The notes: a model not told the origin generated them from the letters alone. DNA of 64,000 bases from a bacterium (GCA_029565675.1 JAKQNP010000042.1:1-64000), one strand, 5' to 3'; counted from the first letter of the stretch, positions 8,962 through 19,255 are shown. Translations and numbers: made by a program.

Positions 8962-10134
8962 ATGAATAAAAAACAGGGCGATCCCGAAAAAAGAACCCAT
9001 CGAGATGCGATACTGATGATCGGTCCGCTGCCGCCGCAGGTCGGGGGAATCGAGGCTTTTATCGGCTATCTGCTGGAAACGGATTTGTCAAAGAACTATG
9101 CCATTAAAACCCTGGATATGAGCAAACCTGCGATCCAGCGGGAAAAAATGGCCTACGCCACTTTGATGGGATATGAACGCAGTTTTGGCCGCGGTTTCTG
9201 GCTTACTTTGCGTTCCTGGGGGTATTCGGTACTCTTTTTTATGCGTTTTCTGTATCAGCTGGTGCGTTATCGGATTCGCATTTTGCATATTCATACGGCA
9301 TCGCACACCAACTTTTGGGAAAAATGCATCTATATTGCGGTCGGCAAGCTTTTGCGCAAAAAAGTTATCATGCATGTGCATGGTTCGCAGTTTGAGCTCT
9401 TTTATCACCAGAGCCGTTCGCTGACCAGGCGCTTGATCGCCTATTTTCTCGGTCTGTGCAATCGCGTGATCGCGCTGTCACAATCGTGGTTTGATTTTTT
9501 TATCCAATTTCTGCCTGCTGAAACGGTAAGCGTGGTCCGCAACGGTATCGATTTGCGGGCCTATCAACAAAATGATTTTCGCAAGAGTCCTGAGCCCTCG
9601 GTGGTTTTTCTCGGTGAAGTCGGGACGCGAAAGGGGATTTTTGACCTGATCGAAAGCGCCTGGCTGTTGAAAAATACCGGCGAGTGCCCGAAATTTCACA
9701 TTATCGGTCCGGGCGCGATCCTGGCCGCCCAAGAACGCGCCATCGATAAAGGGGTCGGGGACTATTTCAATTTTTATGGTTCCTTGCGCGGCAAGGAAAA
9801 GATCGGATTGATGGCCTCGGCCTGGTGTTTCGTTTTGCCCACATATGCTGAAGGTTTACCTCTGTCAATACTCGAAGCGTACGCGGTCGGCTTGCCGGTC
9901 ATCTCTACATATGTCGGCGGGATTCCGGAAGTGGTCAAACACGGCGTCAACGGCTTTTTGGTGCAACCGGGAGACGCCCGGACATCTGCAGAGATGTTGC
10001 GAACTGTGCTCAATGACTCCGAAATGCGACAAAAAATGGGGCACGTGAACAGGAGGCAGGCATTTGAAAAATATGATATTAATAATTGCGCCCGCAAGAT
10101 CGATGAGATTTATCGAAAACTTTTGTCGGATTAA
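8962..10134 (+). CDS. Glycosyltransferase family 4
   Basis: LMIGPLPPQVGGIEAFIGYLLE N-terminus; LPTYAEGLPLSILEAYAVGLPVISTYVGGIPEVVKHGVNGFLV GT4 C-terminal signature. Confidence 0.9.
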   Translation: MNKKQGDPEKRTHRDAILMIGPLPPQVGGIEAFIGYLLETDLSKNYAIKTLDMSKPAIQREKMAYATLMGYERSFGRGFWLTLRSWGYSVLFFMRFLYQLVRYRIRILHIHTASHTNFWEKCIYIAVGKLLRKKVIMHVHGSQFELFYHQSRSLTRRLIAYFLGLCNRVIALSQSWFDFFIQFLPAETVSVVRNGIDLRAYQQNDFRKSPEPSVVFLGEVGTRKGIFDLIESAWLLKNTGECPKFHIIGPGAILAAQERAIDKGVGDYFNFYGSLRGKEKIGLMASAWCFVLPTYAEGLPLSILEAYAVGLPVISTYVGGIPEVVKHGVNGFLVQPGDARTSAEMLRTVLNDSEMRQKMGHVNRRQAFEKYDINNCARKIDEIYRKLLSD

Positions 10135-10422
10135 TCCCTGGTGATTTTACCCTGACGATCTGTCGCATGTTTGCAAGTGAGCACTTTGCTGACAACCATT
10201 TTTAAACTTGCTTTTTACATAAATATAGTTTACTTTTAAACCTGTCTAACCGAAAAAGGTTAGAAATCCCAATAGGAACGGCGCTCGGTTTTTTGTGGAT
10301 TTGGTTGCCCAAGCAGCTTCATTGAGGATAAGAGCGTTGGCAAGAAAGATTTGCGGCGACAGCGGACAAATCGATCGGCAGCCTGGACGAGAAGACAAGT
10401 TGGATTCCGGAGGGAGGCTGAG

Positions 10423-10710
10423 ATGACAAAAGCGGATATCGTGGACATTGTGTCCCAGGGAACCGGACTTACCAAAGTCGAGACGCAGGCCGTCATTGAC
10501 GGATTTTTTGCTACGGTTGTCTATGCGCTGCAACGAGGCGAACGTGTCGAGTTGCGTGGATTTGGCAATTTTAAGCCGGTTGTGCGACAAGCCCGTCAAG
10601 CCCGCAATCCGATGACCAATGAGCCGGTCTTTGTCGATGAACATGTTACGGCTGCTTTTCGCCCATCAAAAGATTTGAAAAAATATTTAAACCAGGATAC
10701 AGAGATCTAG
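10423..10710 (+). CDS. HU/IHF family DNA-binding protein
   Basis: MTKADIVDIVSQGTGLTKVETQAVIDGFF...VELRGFGNFKPVVRQARQARNPMTNEPVFVDEHVTAAFRPSKDLK; SD GGAGGG upstream. Confidence 0.92.
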   Translation: MTKADIVDIVSQGTGLTKVETQAVIDGFFATVVYALQRGERVELRGFGNFKPVVRQARQARNPMTNEPVFVDEHVTAAFRPSKDLKKYLNQDTEI

Positions 10711-10742
10711 CGACTATCCGATCAAAGAATAGGAGGAGCGCA

Positions 10743-10838
10743 GTGCCCAGCGGTAAAAAACGCAAGCGACATAAGATAGCCACGCACAAACGCAAAAAAC
10801 GTTTGCGCGAAAATCGGCATAAAAAGAAGCTCAAATAA
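10743..10838 (+). CDS. 31-aa AURKAIP1/COX24-domain basic protein (mS38/bS22-like ribosomal microprotein)
   Basis: GTG start after AGGAGG: MPSGKKRKRHKIATHKRKKRLRENRHKKKLK*. Matches the short KKRRxKMxxHKxKKRLR...RxKKK pattern of the family. Below the ORF-track size cutoff. Confidence 0.82.
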   Translation: MPSGKKRKRHKIATHKRKKRLRENRHKKKLK

Positions 10839-10847
10839 GACAACACA

Positions 10848-10876
10848 GGGCTGGGAGTCATTCTCAGCCCTTTTTG
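10848..10876 (+). terminator. Intrinsic terminator after HU-microprotein unit
   Basis: GGGCTGGGAgtcaTTCTCAGCCC followed by TTTTT. Confidence 0.75.
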
Positions 10877-10896
10877 ACTTTCAGACCCAGATTATA

Positions 10897-10931
10897 ACCC
10901 AGATTCGGTGCTTCGCACCGAATCTGGGTAT
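10897..10931. repeat. REP-like intergenic palindrome, copy 2 (perfect 15-bp arms)
   Basis: ACCCAGATTCGGTGC-TTC-GCACCGAATCTGGGT. Confidence 0.75.
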
Positions 10932-10982
10932 AAAACTATGTTCTTTTTAAACCAGATTTGGGAAAAGCTTTTTTAACCCTTT

Positions 10983-12338
10983 GTGCTCGACTTTGTAATT
11001 GATTTTGCATACAGTCCATTTGCACTGAATCAGGGTCAAAAACAGGTATTTGCGCTGACAGTGGAATTATTTGCCGAACAAGAATCCCGGGTCTATTCAG
11101 TCAGCGAAATCACTCGCGCAATCAAAACAACGCTCGAAGACAGCCTGCCGACGGTCTGGATTGAGGGAGAAATATCCAATTTTATCCATCACAGTTCCGG
11201 GCATATGTATTTTTCTCTCAAAGACGCCGATGCGCAAATCAACTGTGTGATGTGGCGAAGCCGCATCGACACTTTGCGGTTTGTCCCGCTGGACGGGATG
11301 AAAATACTGGCACTTGGCAATATTCGGGTTTATGAGAAACGCGGCAGCTATCAGCTGGATTGCATCCGTCTTGTGGCTGCCGGCAGAGGCGAGTTGCAGC
11401 TGGCTTTTGAGAGGCTGAAGGAACGACTGTACAGCGAAGGCTTGTTCGATGCGGAACACAAGAAGCCGATTCCCGAGTTTCCTCAGCAAGTGGGGGTGAT
11501 CACTTCGCCGACAGGAGCGGCGATTCGCGATATATTGCAGGTGATGCGCCGCCGTTTTCCCGGCATCGGTATCATTTTGCGACCTGCCCTTGTGCAGGGA
11601 CAAGATGCGGCGGTGGACCTGGCAAAGGCGATCGCCGAGTTCAACGAATTCGGCCTGGTCGATGTGATCATTCTGACCCGCGGCGGCGGTTCGCTTGAAG
11701 ATCTGCAGCCGTTCAATGAAGAGATGGTTGCGCGGGCGATCTTTTCCAGCGCGATTCCAATCGTCTCCGCAGTCGGACATGAAATCGACTTTACCATCAG
11801 CGATTTTGTCGCTGATCTGCGCGCTCCCACCCCCTCTGCGGCAGCTGAATTGGTTGTGCCCGACAGCCGGGAATGGCGTGTGCGGCTGCAGCAGGTGCAG
11901 CGCCATCTGGTGCAGCAGATGGAAAACCGCTGTCGCATGGCTGGCGAACAGATCCGGCGAATCCGCAGCAGCTATGCTTTTCGCCAGCCAGAAGAGCGAC
12001 TTCATCAGTTGCAGCAGCAGATCGATGACCTGGCCGCTCAGCTATCGCGCGCCATGCAGCTGCGCTTCGAACGCGCTGAACAGCGGCTACAGTCGATTCA
12101 TCAGCGTTTGGTCGATCAACAGCCGCAAACCATTTTGCGCCGCGGCTATTGTCTGGTGTGGAATGACGAAAAACAAAAATTTACCCTAGCGGCTCGTGAC
12201 CTGCGCCAAAATGATGCTCTTCGTCTCTACTTTGGTGATGGCGGGGCGAGGGCTGTGGTAACCCAAACCGGACTGCCGGCTTGGCAGGCCGGTGATGGCC
12301 GCGAACCGGGAGGCTCTAATGAAAAAACAGACCTTTGA
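10983..12338 (+). CDS. xseA: Exodeoxyribonuclease VII large subunit (true start may be near 11061)
   Basis: YSVSEITRAIKTTLEDSLPTVWIEGEISNFIHHSSGHMYFSLKD; VITSPTGAAIRDILQVMRRR; GGGSLEDLQPFNEE. Confidence 0.95.
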   Translation: MLDFVIDFAYSPFALNQGQKQVFALTVELFAEQESRVYSVSEITRAIKTTLEDSLPTVWIEGEISNFIHHSSGHMYFSLKDADAQINCVMWRSRIDTLRFVPLDGMKILALGNIRVYEKRGSYQLDCIRLVAAGRGELQLAFERLKERLYSEGLFDAEHKKPIPEFPQQVGVITSPTGAAIRDILQVMRRRFPGIGIILRPALVQGQDAAVDLAKAIAEFNEFGLVDVIILTRGGGSLEDLQPFNEEMVARAIFSSAIPIVSAVGHEIDFTISDFVADLRAPTPSAAAELVVPDSREWRVRLQQVQRHLVQQMENRCRMAGEQIRRIRSSYAFRQPEERLHQLQQQIDDLAAQLSRAMQLRFERAEQRLQSIHQRLVDQQPQTILRRGYCLVWNDEKQKFTLAARDLRQNDALRLYFGDGGARAVVTQTGLPAWQAGDGREPGGSNEKTDL

Positions 12339-12540
12339 ACAAGCATTAAAGCGCCTGGATGAAATCGTCGAATTGATTGACAACGGCGAAATAAGTCTGG
12401 ATCAGTCGCTTAACCTGTTGGAAGAAGGCACTGGACTGGTGGCTTTTTGTGCGCAAAAACTCAATCAGGTCGAAAAACGCATCCAGATCTTGCGCAAGGA
12501 TAACGAAGGATTTGTTTTGGATAATGAAGAACTGACGTGA
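12319..12540 (+). CDS. xseB: Exodeoxyribonuclease VII small subunit (start could be 12292)
   Basis: MKKQTFEQALKRLDEIVELIDNGEISLDQSLNLLEEGTGLVAFCAQKLNQVEKRIQIL; overlaps the xseA end. Confidence 0.92.
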   Translation: MKKQTFEQALKRLDEIVELIDNGEISLDQSLNLLEEGTGLVAFCAQKLNQVEKRIQILRKDNEGFVLDNEELT

Positions 12541-12635
12541 TCGCGGCAGAGCGAAACGTTGTTCCGAACCGGAATATTTTGTCTCTTTTTTTGATTATGT
12601 TTTAATAAAGTGCGTTTTTTCAAAGGGATCGTCTC

Positions 12636-14573
12636 ATGCAACAAATCTTGTCGCGTTTGAATGATCAAAGTGACATCAAGAAATTGACCATTCCAGAAAT
12701 GGTGCTTTTGGTGCGTGAATTGCGCGAAACGATTGTCGACACGTTAAGCCACACCGGCGGGCATTTGGCGCCTTCTCTTGGTGTTGTTGAACTGACCGTG
12801 GCTTTGCACTATATTTTTTCCACTCCAGAAGATAAGATCATTTGGGATGTTGGACATCAAGCCTATGCGCACAAGATACTGACCGGCAGGCGTGATGCTT
12901 TTAAAACGATCCGTCAGCCGGGTGGCATCAGTGGTTTTCCCAAGATCAGCGAGAGCCCTCACGATGCCTTTGGCGTCGGCCACGCGAGCACTGCGATTTC
13001 AGCTGCTTTGGGGATTGCGACTGCAAGAGATTTGGCCGGCGAAAAATACCATGTGGTGGCGGTGGTTGGTGATGGCGCGCTGACAGGAGGATTGGCCTAC
13101 GAGGGACTCAACAATCTGGGCGCTTCAGGCAAGAATGTGGTGGTGATTCTCAACGACAACAGCATGTCCATCTCGCCCAATGTCGGAGCAATGGCCAAGT
13201 ACCTGACCAATCTCATCTCCAACCCTCTGTACAATCGGGTCAAGAGTGAAATCTGGAATTTTACCGGCAATCTGGACCGTTTTGGTGAACGAATTCGCTG
13301 GGCAGCGCAGCGGCTTGAGGAGAGTTTAAAGAGCATCATCATGCCGGGTCAGCTTTTCGAGCGGCTCGGTTTGCGGTACTTTGGTCCGATCGACGGCCAT
13401 AATTTATCCGAGTTGTTGCATGTCTTCCGTGAAGTCAAGAATTTGCAAGGTCCGATTTTGGTACACATGCTGACCAAAAAGGGCAAGGGTTTCAAACCGG
13501 CGGAAGATAATTCAGCCATTTTTCATGGTCTGGGCAAATTCGACCCGGCCACCGGTAAAGTCGTAAAAGAATCGACCATCCCTTCCTTTACACAAGTGTT
13601 TGGCCAAACGGTGGTCGAACTGGCTGCAGAGAATCCCAAATTGGTGGCGATCACGGCCGCGATGGCGATTGGCACCGGATTGAGCGCTTTTTCGACCGCT
13701 TATCCAGAGCGCTTTTTTGATGTAGGCATTGCTGAGGGCCATGCAGTCACGTTTGCGGCCGGTCTATCCTCTCAAGGTTATTTACCCATCGTTGCGATCT
13801 ATTCGACTTTTTTGCAGCGCGCTTATGATGAAGTCATACACGATGTGGCTTTGCAGCGATTGCCGGTGATTTTTGCACTCGACCGTGCCGGGTTGGTCGG
13901 CGATGACGGCCCTACGCATCATGGTGTTTTTGACCTGGCCTATATGCGCCATATACCCAATTTGATCGCCATGGTGCCGAAAGACGAGGATGAATTGCGC
14001 CATATGCTCTTTACCGCTGTGCAGACCGGCAATGGACCGATTGCAATTCGCTATCCGCGCGGGGAGGCGATAGGAGTGCCGCTATCATCTCCCTTGCAGA
14101 GTCTGGAGATCGGCAAGGCAGAAATCCTGCAACCCGGTACCCAGATCTGTCTTTTGGCTCTGGGACCGCTGGTTTATACGGCGCTGGATGCAGCTGCAGA
14201 GATTAAAAGACGCTTTGGGATAACGATTCAGGTGGTTAATGCCCGGTTTCTCAAACCGTTTGACAAAGAATTGCTGCTGCATCTATGCGATGATTTTCAT
14301 TGTTTGATCACGCTTGAAGAGGGCGTACTCGCCGGCGGATTTGGCTCGGCAGTAGCCGAGTTTTTGGCCGACCACCATTGTGAACCACTTGAATTGATCC
14401 GCTTGGGAATTCCAGACCGTTTTATCGATCAGGGTGATCGCGATTCACTGCTCGATGGAATCGGTCTCAGCGCCCCCGCCATCGTCAGAACAATCGAGAA
14501 AAGCAACACCCTGAGAAAACTGGCTGAATTCAACGACTTTATGCCTCTTGGCACTGAGAGCAAAACCGTATGA
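12636..14573 (+). CDS. dxs: 1-deoxy-D-xylulose-5-phosphate synthase
   Basis: SHTGGHLAPSLGVVELTVALHYIF; VVGDGALTGGLAYEGLNN; DRAGLVGDDGPTHHGVFD. Confidence 0.97.
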   Translation: MQQILSRLNDQSDIKKLTIPEMVLLVRELRETIVDTLSHTGGHLAPSLGVVELTVALHYIFSTPEDKIIWDVGHQAYAHKILTGRRDAFKTIRQPGGISGFPKISESPHDAFGVGHASTAISAALGIATARDLAGEKYHVVAVVGDGALTGGLAYEGLNNLGASGKNVVVILNDNSMSISPNVGAMAKYLTNLISNPLYNRVKSEIWNFTGNLDRFGERIRWAAQRLEESLKSIIMPGQLFERLGLRYFGPIDGHNLSELLHVFREVKNLQGPILVHMLTKKGKGFKPAEDNSAIFHGLGKFDPATGKVVKESTIPSFTQVFGQTVVELAAENPKLVAITAAMAIGTGLSAFSTAYPERFFDVGIAEGHAVTFAAGLSSQGYLPIVAIYSTFLQRAYDEVIHDVALQRLPVIFALDRAGLVGDDGPTHHGVFDLAYMRHIPNLIAMVPKDEDELRHMLFTAVQTGNGPIAIRYPRGEAIGVPLSSPLQSLEIGKAEILQPGTQICLLALGPLVYTALDAAAEIKRRFGITIQVVNARFLKPFDKELLLHLCDDFHCLITLEEGVLAGGFGSAVAEFLADHHCEPLELIRLGIPDRFIDQGDRDSLLDGIGLSAPAIVRTIEKSNTLRKLAEFNDFMPLGTESKTV

Positions 14574-15469
14574 GGTTCGGAATAATCGGGCATACCGGCA
14601 AGCCCGAAGTGCCGGTGGTGGTCAACCGCTTCATCCGCATCCTGCGAGATCGCCGGGTCGACTATTGGCTCGCCGATGAGCTGCAGGAGATCATGCAATT
14701 GGAAAAAGAACGAACATTGCCGCTCGATCGTCTTGGTAAAGAAGTCGATGTGGTGGTTTCTTTTGGCGGTGACGGCACAATGCTCGATACAGCTCGCCAT
14801 GTTGGTCCGTCCGGAGTACCTATTCTCGGAGTCAATATCGGTGGACTCGGTTTTTTGACTGAGATTTTGATCGAGGAAATGGAAGAGACTGTCGATGAGT
14901 TGTTGCGGGGCGATTATCAGATCCTCGACCGCATGTTGCTGCAGGTCGAGATTCAGCGGCCGGCAGACCTTCAAACCATTACCGCTCTCAATGATGTGGT
15001 GATCGAAAAAGGCGAAATTCCGCATTTGGTCGTTGTATCAGTCGACGTGAATCAGAGCTTTCTTAATACCTATCGCAGTGACGGTTTGATTGTTGCCACA
15101 CCCACAGGTTCTACCGCTTATTCGCTTTCTGCCGGGGGGCCCTTGTTGTCGCCATCTTTGCACGCGATGATTATTACCCCGATCTGCCCGCATTCTCTGA
15201 CGGTTCGGCCTGTGGTGCTCGCCGACGACTCGCTGGTTGAACTCTATGTGCCGACAGATCAACATCCCCTGCAGATCAGCATCGATGGCCGCCGCTATGG
15301 GCCCATGGACCATTCCACCCGCATCGCGATCAGCCGATCAAAGACCAATATCCATTGGGTGTCGACCTGCAGGCGTGATTTCTTTGAAATTCTGCGCACC
15401 AAGTTCAACTGGGGCATCGATCAACGAATCCGCAAAATGGCAAACCCACAGCAACGGCCAGAGCAGTGA
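14570..15469 (+). CDS. nadK: NAD kinase
   Basis: VVSFGGDGTMLDTAR, GVNIGGLGFLTE, TPTGSTAYSLSAGGPLLSP; ATGA overlap with dxs. Confidence 0.95.
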   Translation: MRFGIIGHTGKPEVPVVVNRFIRILRDRRVDYWLADELQEIMQLEKERTLPLDRLGKEVDVVVSFGGDGTMLDTARHVGPSGVPILGVNIGGLGFLTEILIEEMEETVDELLRGDYQILDRMLLQVEIQRPADLQTITALNDVVIEKGEIPHLVVVSVDVNQSFLNTYRSDGLIVATPTGSTAYSLSAGGPLLSPSLHAMIITPICPHSLTVRPVVLADDSLVELYVPTDQHPLQISIDGRRYGPMDHSTRIAISRSKTNIHWVSTCRRDFFEILRTKFNWGIDQRIRKMANPQQRPEQ

Positions 15470-18105
15470 AAAATCTGCAAAAAAATAATGATTCCCACAT
15501 CACACCGCTGATGGAACAGTATCTGGCGATCAAAAAACGCTATAAAGATGCTGTTCTTTTCTTTCGCATGGGCGATTTTTTCGAGATGTTTTACGAGGAT
15601 GCGCGTATTGGCAGTCAGGTGCTCGGCATCACCCTGACTTCACGCGCCCATGGCAAAGCCGCGGATGTTCCGCTTGCCGGTTTTCCCCACCACGCGCTCG
15701 ATGTCTATTTGGCCAAGATGATCAAAGCAGGGTACCGTGTGGCTGTCTGCGAACAGATCGAAGATCCCAAAAAGGCCAGAGGTATCGTCAAGCGCGACGT
15801 GGTGGAGGTGGTCACGCCAGGAACCGCCATCAGCGAAGATTTGCTGGAAACCAAGCGCAACAATTACCTGGTGTCGGTCTCATTGGGCAAAAACAGTTGT
15901 GGCCTGGCCGTGGCCGATATCTCGACTGGAGAGTTTCAGGTTGGGGAAGTGGAAAAGAGCGATCTTCGTGAACGAGTCGAAGGACTCGATCCAGCTGAAG
16001 TGCTGATCAGCGATCGCGACGCGGTGTTTGTCGAAGAGTTGCTGCACCTCTCTGCTGGAGTTACGGTCACCAGGCGGGAAGAATGGACTTTTCAATACGA
16101 TTATGGTTATGAAACGCTGACCGACCATTTTGGCACTCTGTCGCTCAAAGGATTTGGTCTGGAAGAACTGGTTGACGGCATCTGTGCAGCCGGCGCTATT
16201 CTGTGCTATCTGCGCGAAAACCAAAAAGAACGATTGGTTCATATCAACCGCATCGCCTTGCTGCAATCGGCAAAGTACATGGTGATCGATGCCACAACGA
16301 GGCGCAATCTCGAATTGCTTCGCTCGATGTCACAGGATGGCAAGCAAGGAACGCTGTTGTCGGTCATCGACCGCACTCGTACCCCCATGGGGGGACGCAT
16401 GTTGGTGAATTGGCTGCGCTATCCATTGAATGATTTAGCGGCCATCGAGGAACGCCTGGATGGGGTGGAAGAGCTGAGCAATGCAGTTCGCCTCATCAGC
16501 GAATTACACGAGATGCTGCGCGGTATCGGCGATCTCGAGCGCCTGGTTGCCAGATTTGCCACTGGACGCGCCAATGCTCGCGATGCCCGTGCGATAGCTG
16601 ACTCGCTGCAAATTTGTGCGCACGTTAAAAAGTTGCTCGATGCCGCTGAAAGCACCCTGATTGCGAGGTTGCGACAGGGACTTGATCCGCTTGCGCCACT
16701 GGCAGAAAAAATCCAAGGGGCGATCGTCGATAACCCGCCTCTGTCGATCACCGACGGCAATCTTATCCGGCCAGGCTTCAATACCGAGCTCGATGAACTG
16801 CGCGATATCTCCTTTTCCGGCAAAGACTGGATCGCCCGATTGCAAGCCCAGGAAAGGGAAAAAACCGGCATTACTTCTCTTAAAGTAAGCTACAACAAAG
16901 TGTTTGGTTATTATATCGAGGTGACCAAACCGAATCTGCATCGGGTGCCGTCCCACTATATCCGCAAACAGACCCTGGTAAACGCCGAGCGTTATATCAC
17001 CCAGGAACTCAAGGAATACGAAGAAAAGGTGCTGGGGGCAGAGGACAAAATGGCTGCCCTGGAATACCAGTTGTTCGATAAACTGCGCCAGGATATCCTG
17101 GCGCAGACTGAACCGCTGCAAATCAATGCCGGTTGCCTGGCCAATTTGGATTGTCTGGTGTCTTTGGCTTTGGTCGCGCGGGACAACGATTACCATCGGC
17201 CGGACTTGAACGACAGCGATGCGATTCGCCTGCGCGATTCCCGCCATCCGGTGGTGGAGAAGATGATTCGCGCCGGTGAACCTTTTATCGCCAATGATGT
17301 TTATCTCGACAATCGGGAAAATCAAATATTGATCATCACTGGCCCCAATATGGCCGGCAAGTCGACCTATCTTCGACAGATTGGACTGATCGTCATCCTG
17401 GCCCACATGGGATCGTTTGTGCCGGCAGCTGAGGCGCACATCGGTCTGGTGGATCGCGTTTTTACCCGGGTGGGCGCCAGCGACAATCTAACCGCAGGGG
17501 AGAGCACATTCCTGCACGAGATGAACGAAACAGCCAACATTCTCAACAACGCTTCCTCAAAAAGCCTGGTGTTGTTGGACGAGATCGGCCGCGGGACCAG
17601 CACCTATGATGGTCTATCCATCGCGTGGTCGGTGGTCGAATATCTGCACAATACGCCCAAATTGGCGGCCAAGACAGTTTTTGCCACCCATTATCATGAG
17701 CTGACGGAACTTGAACGAATTTTGCCGCGTGTAAAAAATTACAACGTGGCGGTCAAGGAGTGGGGTGATCACATTGTTTTCCTGCGCAAGATCATCCCCG
17801 GCGGCTGCGATCACAGTTACGGAATTCAGGTTGCGAAACTGGCCGGCCTGCCGGCTGAGGTCATCGCCCGGGCCAAAGAAATTTTGGCCAATCTGGAGAG
17901 CGAAACACTGAACGGCAATGCAATGCCCAAATTGGCGGTACATCGGCAAAAATCCACAGCTGAAGTTGAGCAAATGAATCTTTTTGCCGAATTGGAACGC
18001 AAATTACAGCAAGAGCTGGTCAAGTTAGATCCAAATCAGTTGACTCCAATTGAAGCTTTGAATAAATTGGATGAGTTGAAAAATCTCGCTGGTCGCTCCA
18101 AATAG
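15466..18105 (+). CDS. mutS: DNA mismatch repair protein MutS
   Basis: TPLMEQYLAIKKRYKDAVLFFRMGDFFEMFYEDA; ITGPNMAGKSTYLRQ; LLDEIGRGTSTYDGLSIAW. Confidence 0.98.
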   Translation: MKNLQKNNDSHITPLMEQYLAIKKRYKDAVLFFRMGDFFEMFYEDARIGSQVLGITLTSRAHGKAADVPLAGFPHHALDVYLAKMIKAGYRVAVCEQIEDPKKARGIVKRDVVEVVTPGTAISEDLLETKRNNYLVSVSLGKNSCGLAVADISTGEFQVGEVEKSDLRERVEGLDPAEVLISDRDAVFVEELLHLSAGVTVTRREEWTFQYDYGYETLTDHFGTLSLKGFGLEELVDGICAAGAILCYLRENQKERLVHINRIALLQSAKYMVIDATTRRNLELLRSMSQDGKQGTLLSVIDRTRTPMGGRMLVNWLRYPLNDLAAIEERLDGVEELSNAVRLISELHEMLRGIGDLERLVARFATGRANARDARAIADSLQICAHVKKLLDAAESTLIARLRQGLDPLAPLAEKIQGAIVDNPPLSITDGNLIRPGFNTELDELRDISFSGKDWIARLQAQEREKTGITSLKVSYNKVFGYYIEVTKPNLHRVPSHYIRKQTLVNAERYITQELKEYEEKVLGAEDKMAALEYQLFDKLRQDILAQTEPLQINAGCLANLDCLVSLALVARDNDYHRPDLNDSDAIRLRDSRHPVVEKMIRAGEPFIANDVYLDNRENQILIITGPNMAGKSTYLRQIGLIVILAHMGSFVPAAEAHIGLVDRVFTRVGASDNLTAGESTFLHEMNETANILNNASSKSLVLLDEIGRGTSTYDGLSIAWSVVEYLHNTPKLAAKTVFATHYHELTELERILPRVKNYNVAVKEWGDHIVFLRKIIPGGCDHSYGIQVAKLAGLPAEVIARAKEILANLESETLNGNAMPKLAVHRQKSTAEVEQMNLFAELERKLQQELVKLDPNQLTPIEALNKLDELKNLAGRSK

Positions 18106-18143
18106 GCGAGATACAGAATGCTGTACAGAAGAAGGATGGCCGC

Positions 18144-19142
18144 GTGAAAACACGCATGCGAAATCTTGTTATGTTTTTGGGGATAGCGATCGGGGCGCAT
18201 GAACTCTACAGCGCAGAAATAGCCAAGTATGCCGGTGAATTCATGGCCACCGGGGTCGGAGCGCGCGCGCTGGGCATGGGAGGGGCCACTGTCGCCGGGC
18301 AGGGAGATGTGACCTATGCCTATTGGAATCCTGCCGGATTGGTTTCAGTCGATTATCCGGAAATCGCCGCCATGCATTCGCGTCGATTTGGTGGCGTGGT
18401 CAACTATGACTATCTCGGTGTCAGCATGCCGTTCAGGCGCGACAAGACTTTGGCTGTTTCCCTCATCCGTTTGGCTGTGGATGACATCTACTTCACTGAT
18501 CTGATTCGGCCAGGCGAGCCTTTGAGCACCGGCAATCGGCCGTTTATTACCGAGACCGTCAGCGATGCGGAATATGCTTTTTATCTCAGTTATGCGGCAT
18601 CAACGAGGAAAGGATTTTCTTACGGCACCAATGTCAAATTCGTGCGCAAAGGCGTGGGAGAGCACTCGGCCTGGGGCATCGGCTTTGATATCGGCACGCG
18701 ATGGAATCCCATCGGTCGTCTGCAGACCGGGGTAATGATTCAGGATGTGACGACGACTCTGTTGGCCTGGAATACCGGAACAACGGAATTGATTTCTCCG
18801 ACGGTCAAATGGGGTGCCGGATTGCCATTGCCGATTCCCTTCCTGCATAGCGACCTCTGGTTGGCGGCTGACTGCGACACCCGCTTTGAGGGACGGAAAA
18901 TCGCCTCCCAGGCTCATGTCGGCAAAATGAGCTTCGATTTTCATCTCGGCGCAGAGCTTCTTTTCAAGCGCACAATCGCTCTGCGCCTGGGCACCGATGT
19001 CGGCAACTTTGCCGCTGGCGCGGGCATCCGGCTGCCGCGTCTGGACATCGATTACGCCTTTCTCAGCCACGAATACCTGGACAGCACCCATCGAATTTCC
19101 CTGCGCTTGCGTCTGGAGGAGAAGCGTTTTCTCCGGCGTTGA
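18144..19142 (+). CDS. PorV/PorQ-family (UPF0164-like) outer-membrane beta-barrel protein
   Basis: GEFMATGVGARALGMGGATVAGQGDVTYAYWNPAGLVSVDYPEIAAMHS, typical of this FCB family. Confidence 0.85.
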   Translation: MKTRMRNLVMFLGIAIGAHELYSAEIAKYAGEFMATGVGARALGMGGATVAGQGDVTYAYWNPAGLVSVDYPEIAAMHSRRFGGVVNYDYLGVSMPFRRDKTLAVSLIRLAVDDIYFTDLIRPGEPLSTGNRPFITETVSDAEYAFYLSYAASTRKGFSYGTNVKFVRKGVGEHSAWGIGFDIGTRWNPIGRLQTGVMIQDVTTTLLAWNTGTTELISPTVKWGAGLPLPIPFLHSDLWLAADCDTRFEGRKIASQAHVGKMSFDFHLGAELLFKRTIALRLGTDVGNFAAGAGIRLPRLDIDYAFLSHEYLDSTHRISLRLRLEEKRFLRR

Positions 19143-19255
19143 AATCCAACCTTCTTGCTTTATCGGACGTTTTGTCGCTGTGATCGGGCGACCCCATTCG
19201 ACCCCCTGAGGGGTACGCTTGTGTTCGATTGCGGGTTTTTGCATATAAAAAATAT

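Noticed and set aside
11097-12005. 302-aa - strand ORF
   Set aside because: Lies entirely antisense to xseA, which has clear family motifs; shadow ORF.
16504-17439. 311-aa - strand ORF
   Set aside because: Antisense to mutS; no recognisable domain.
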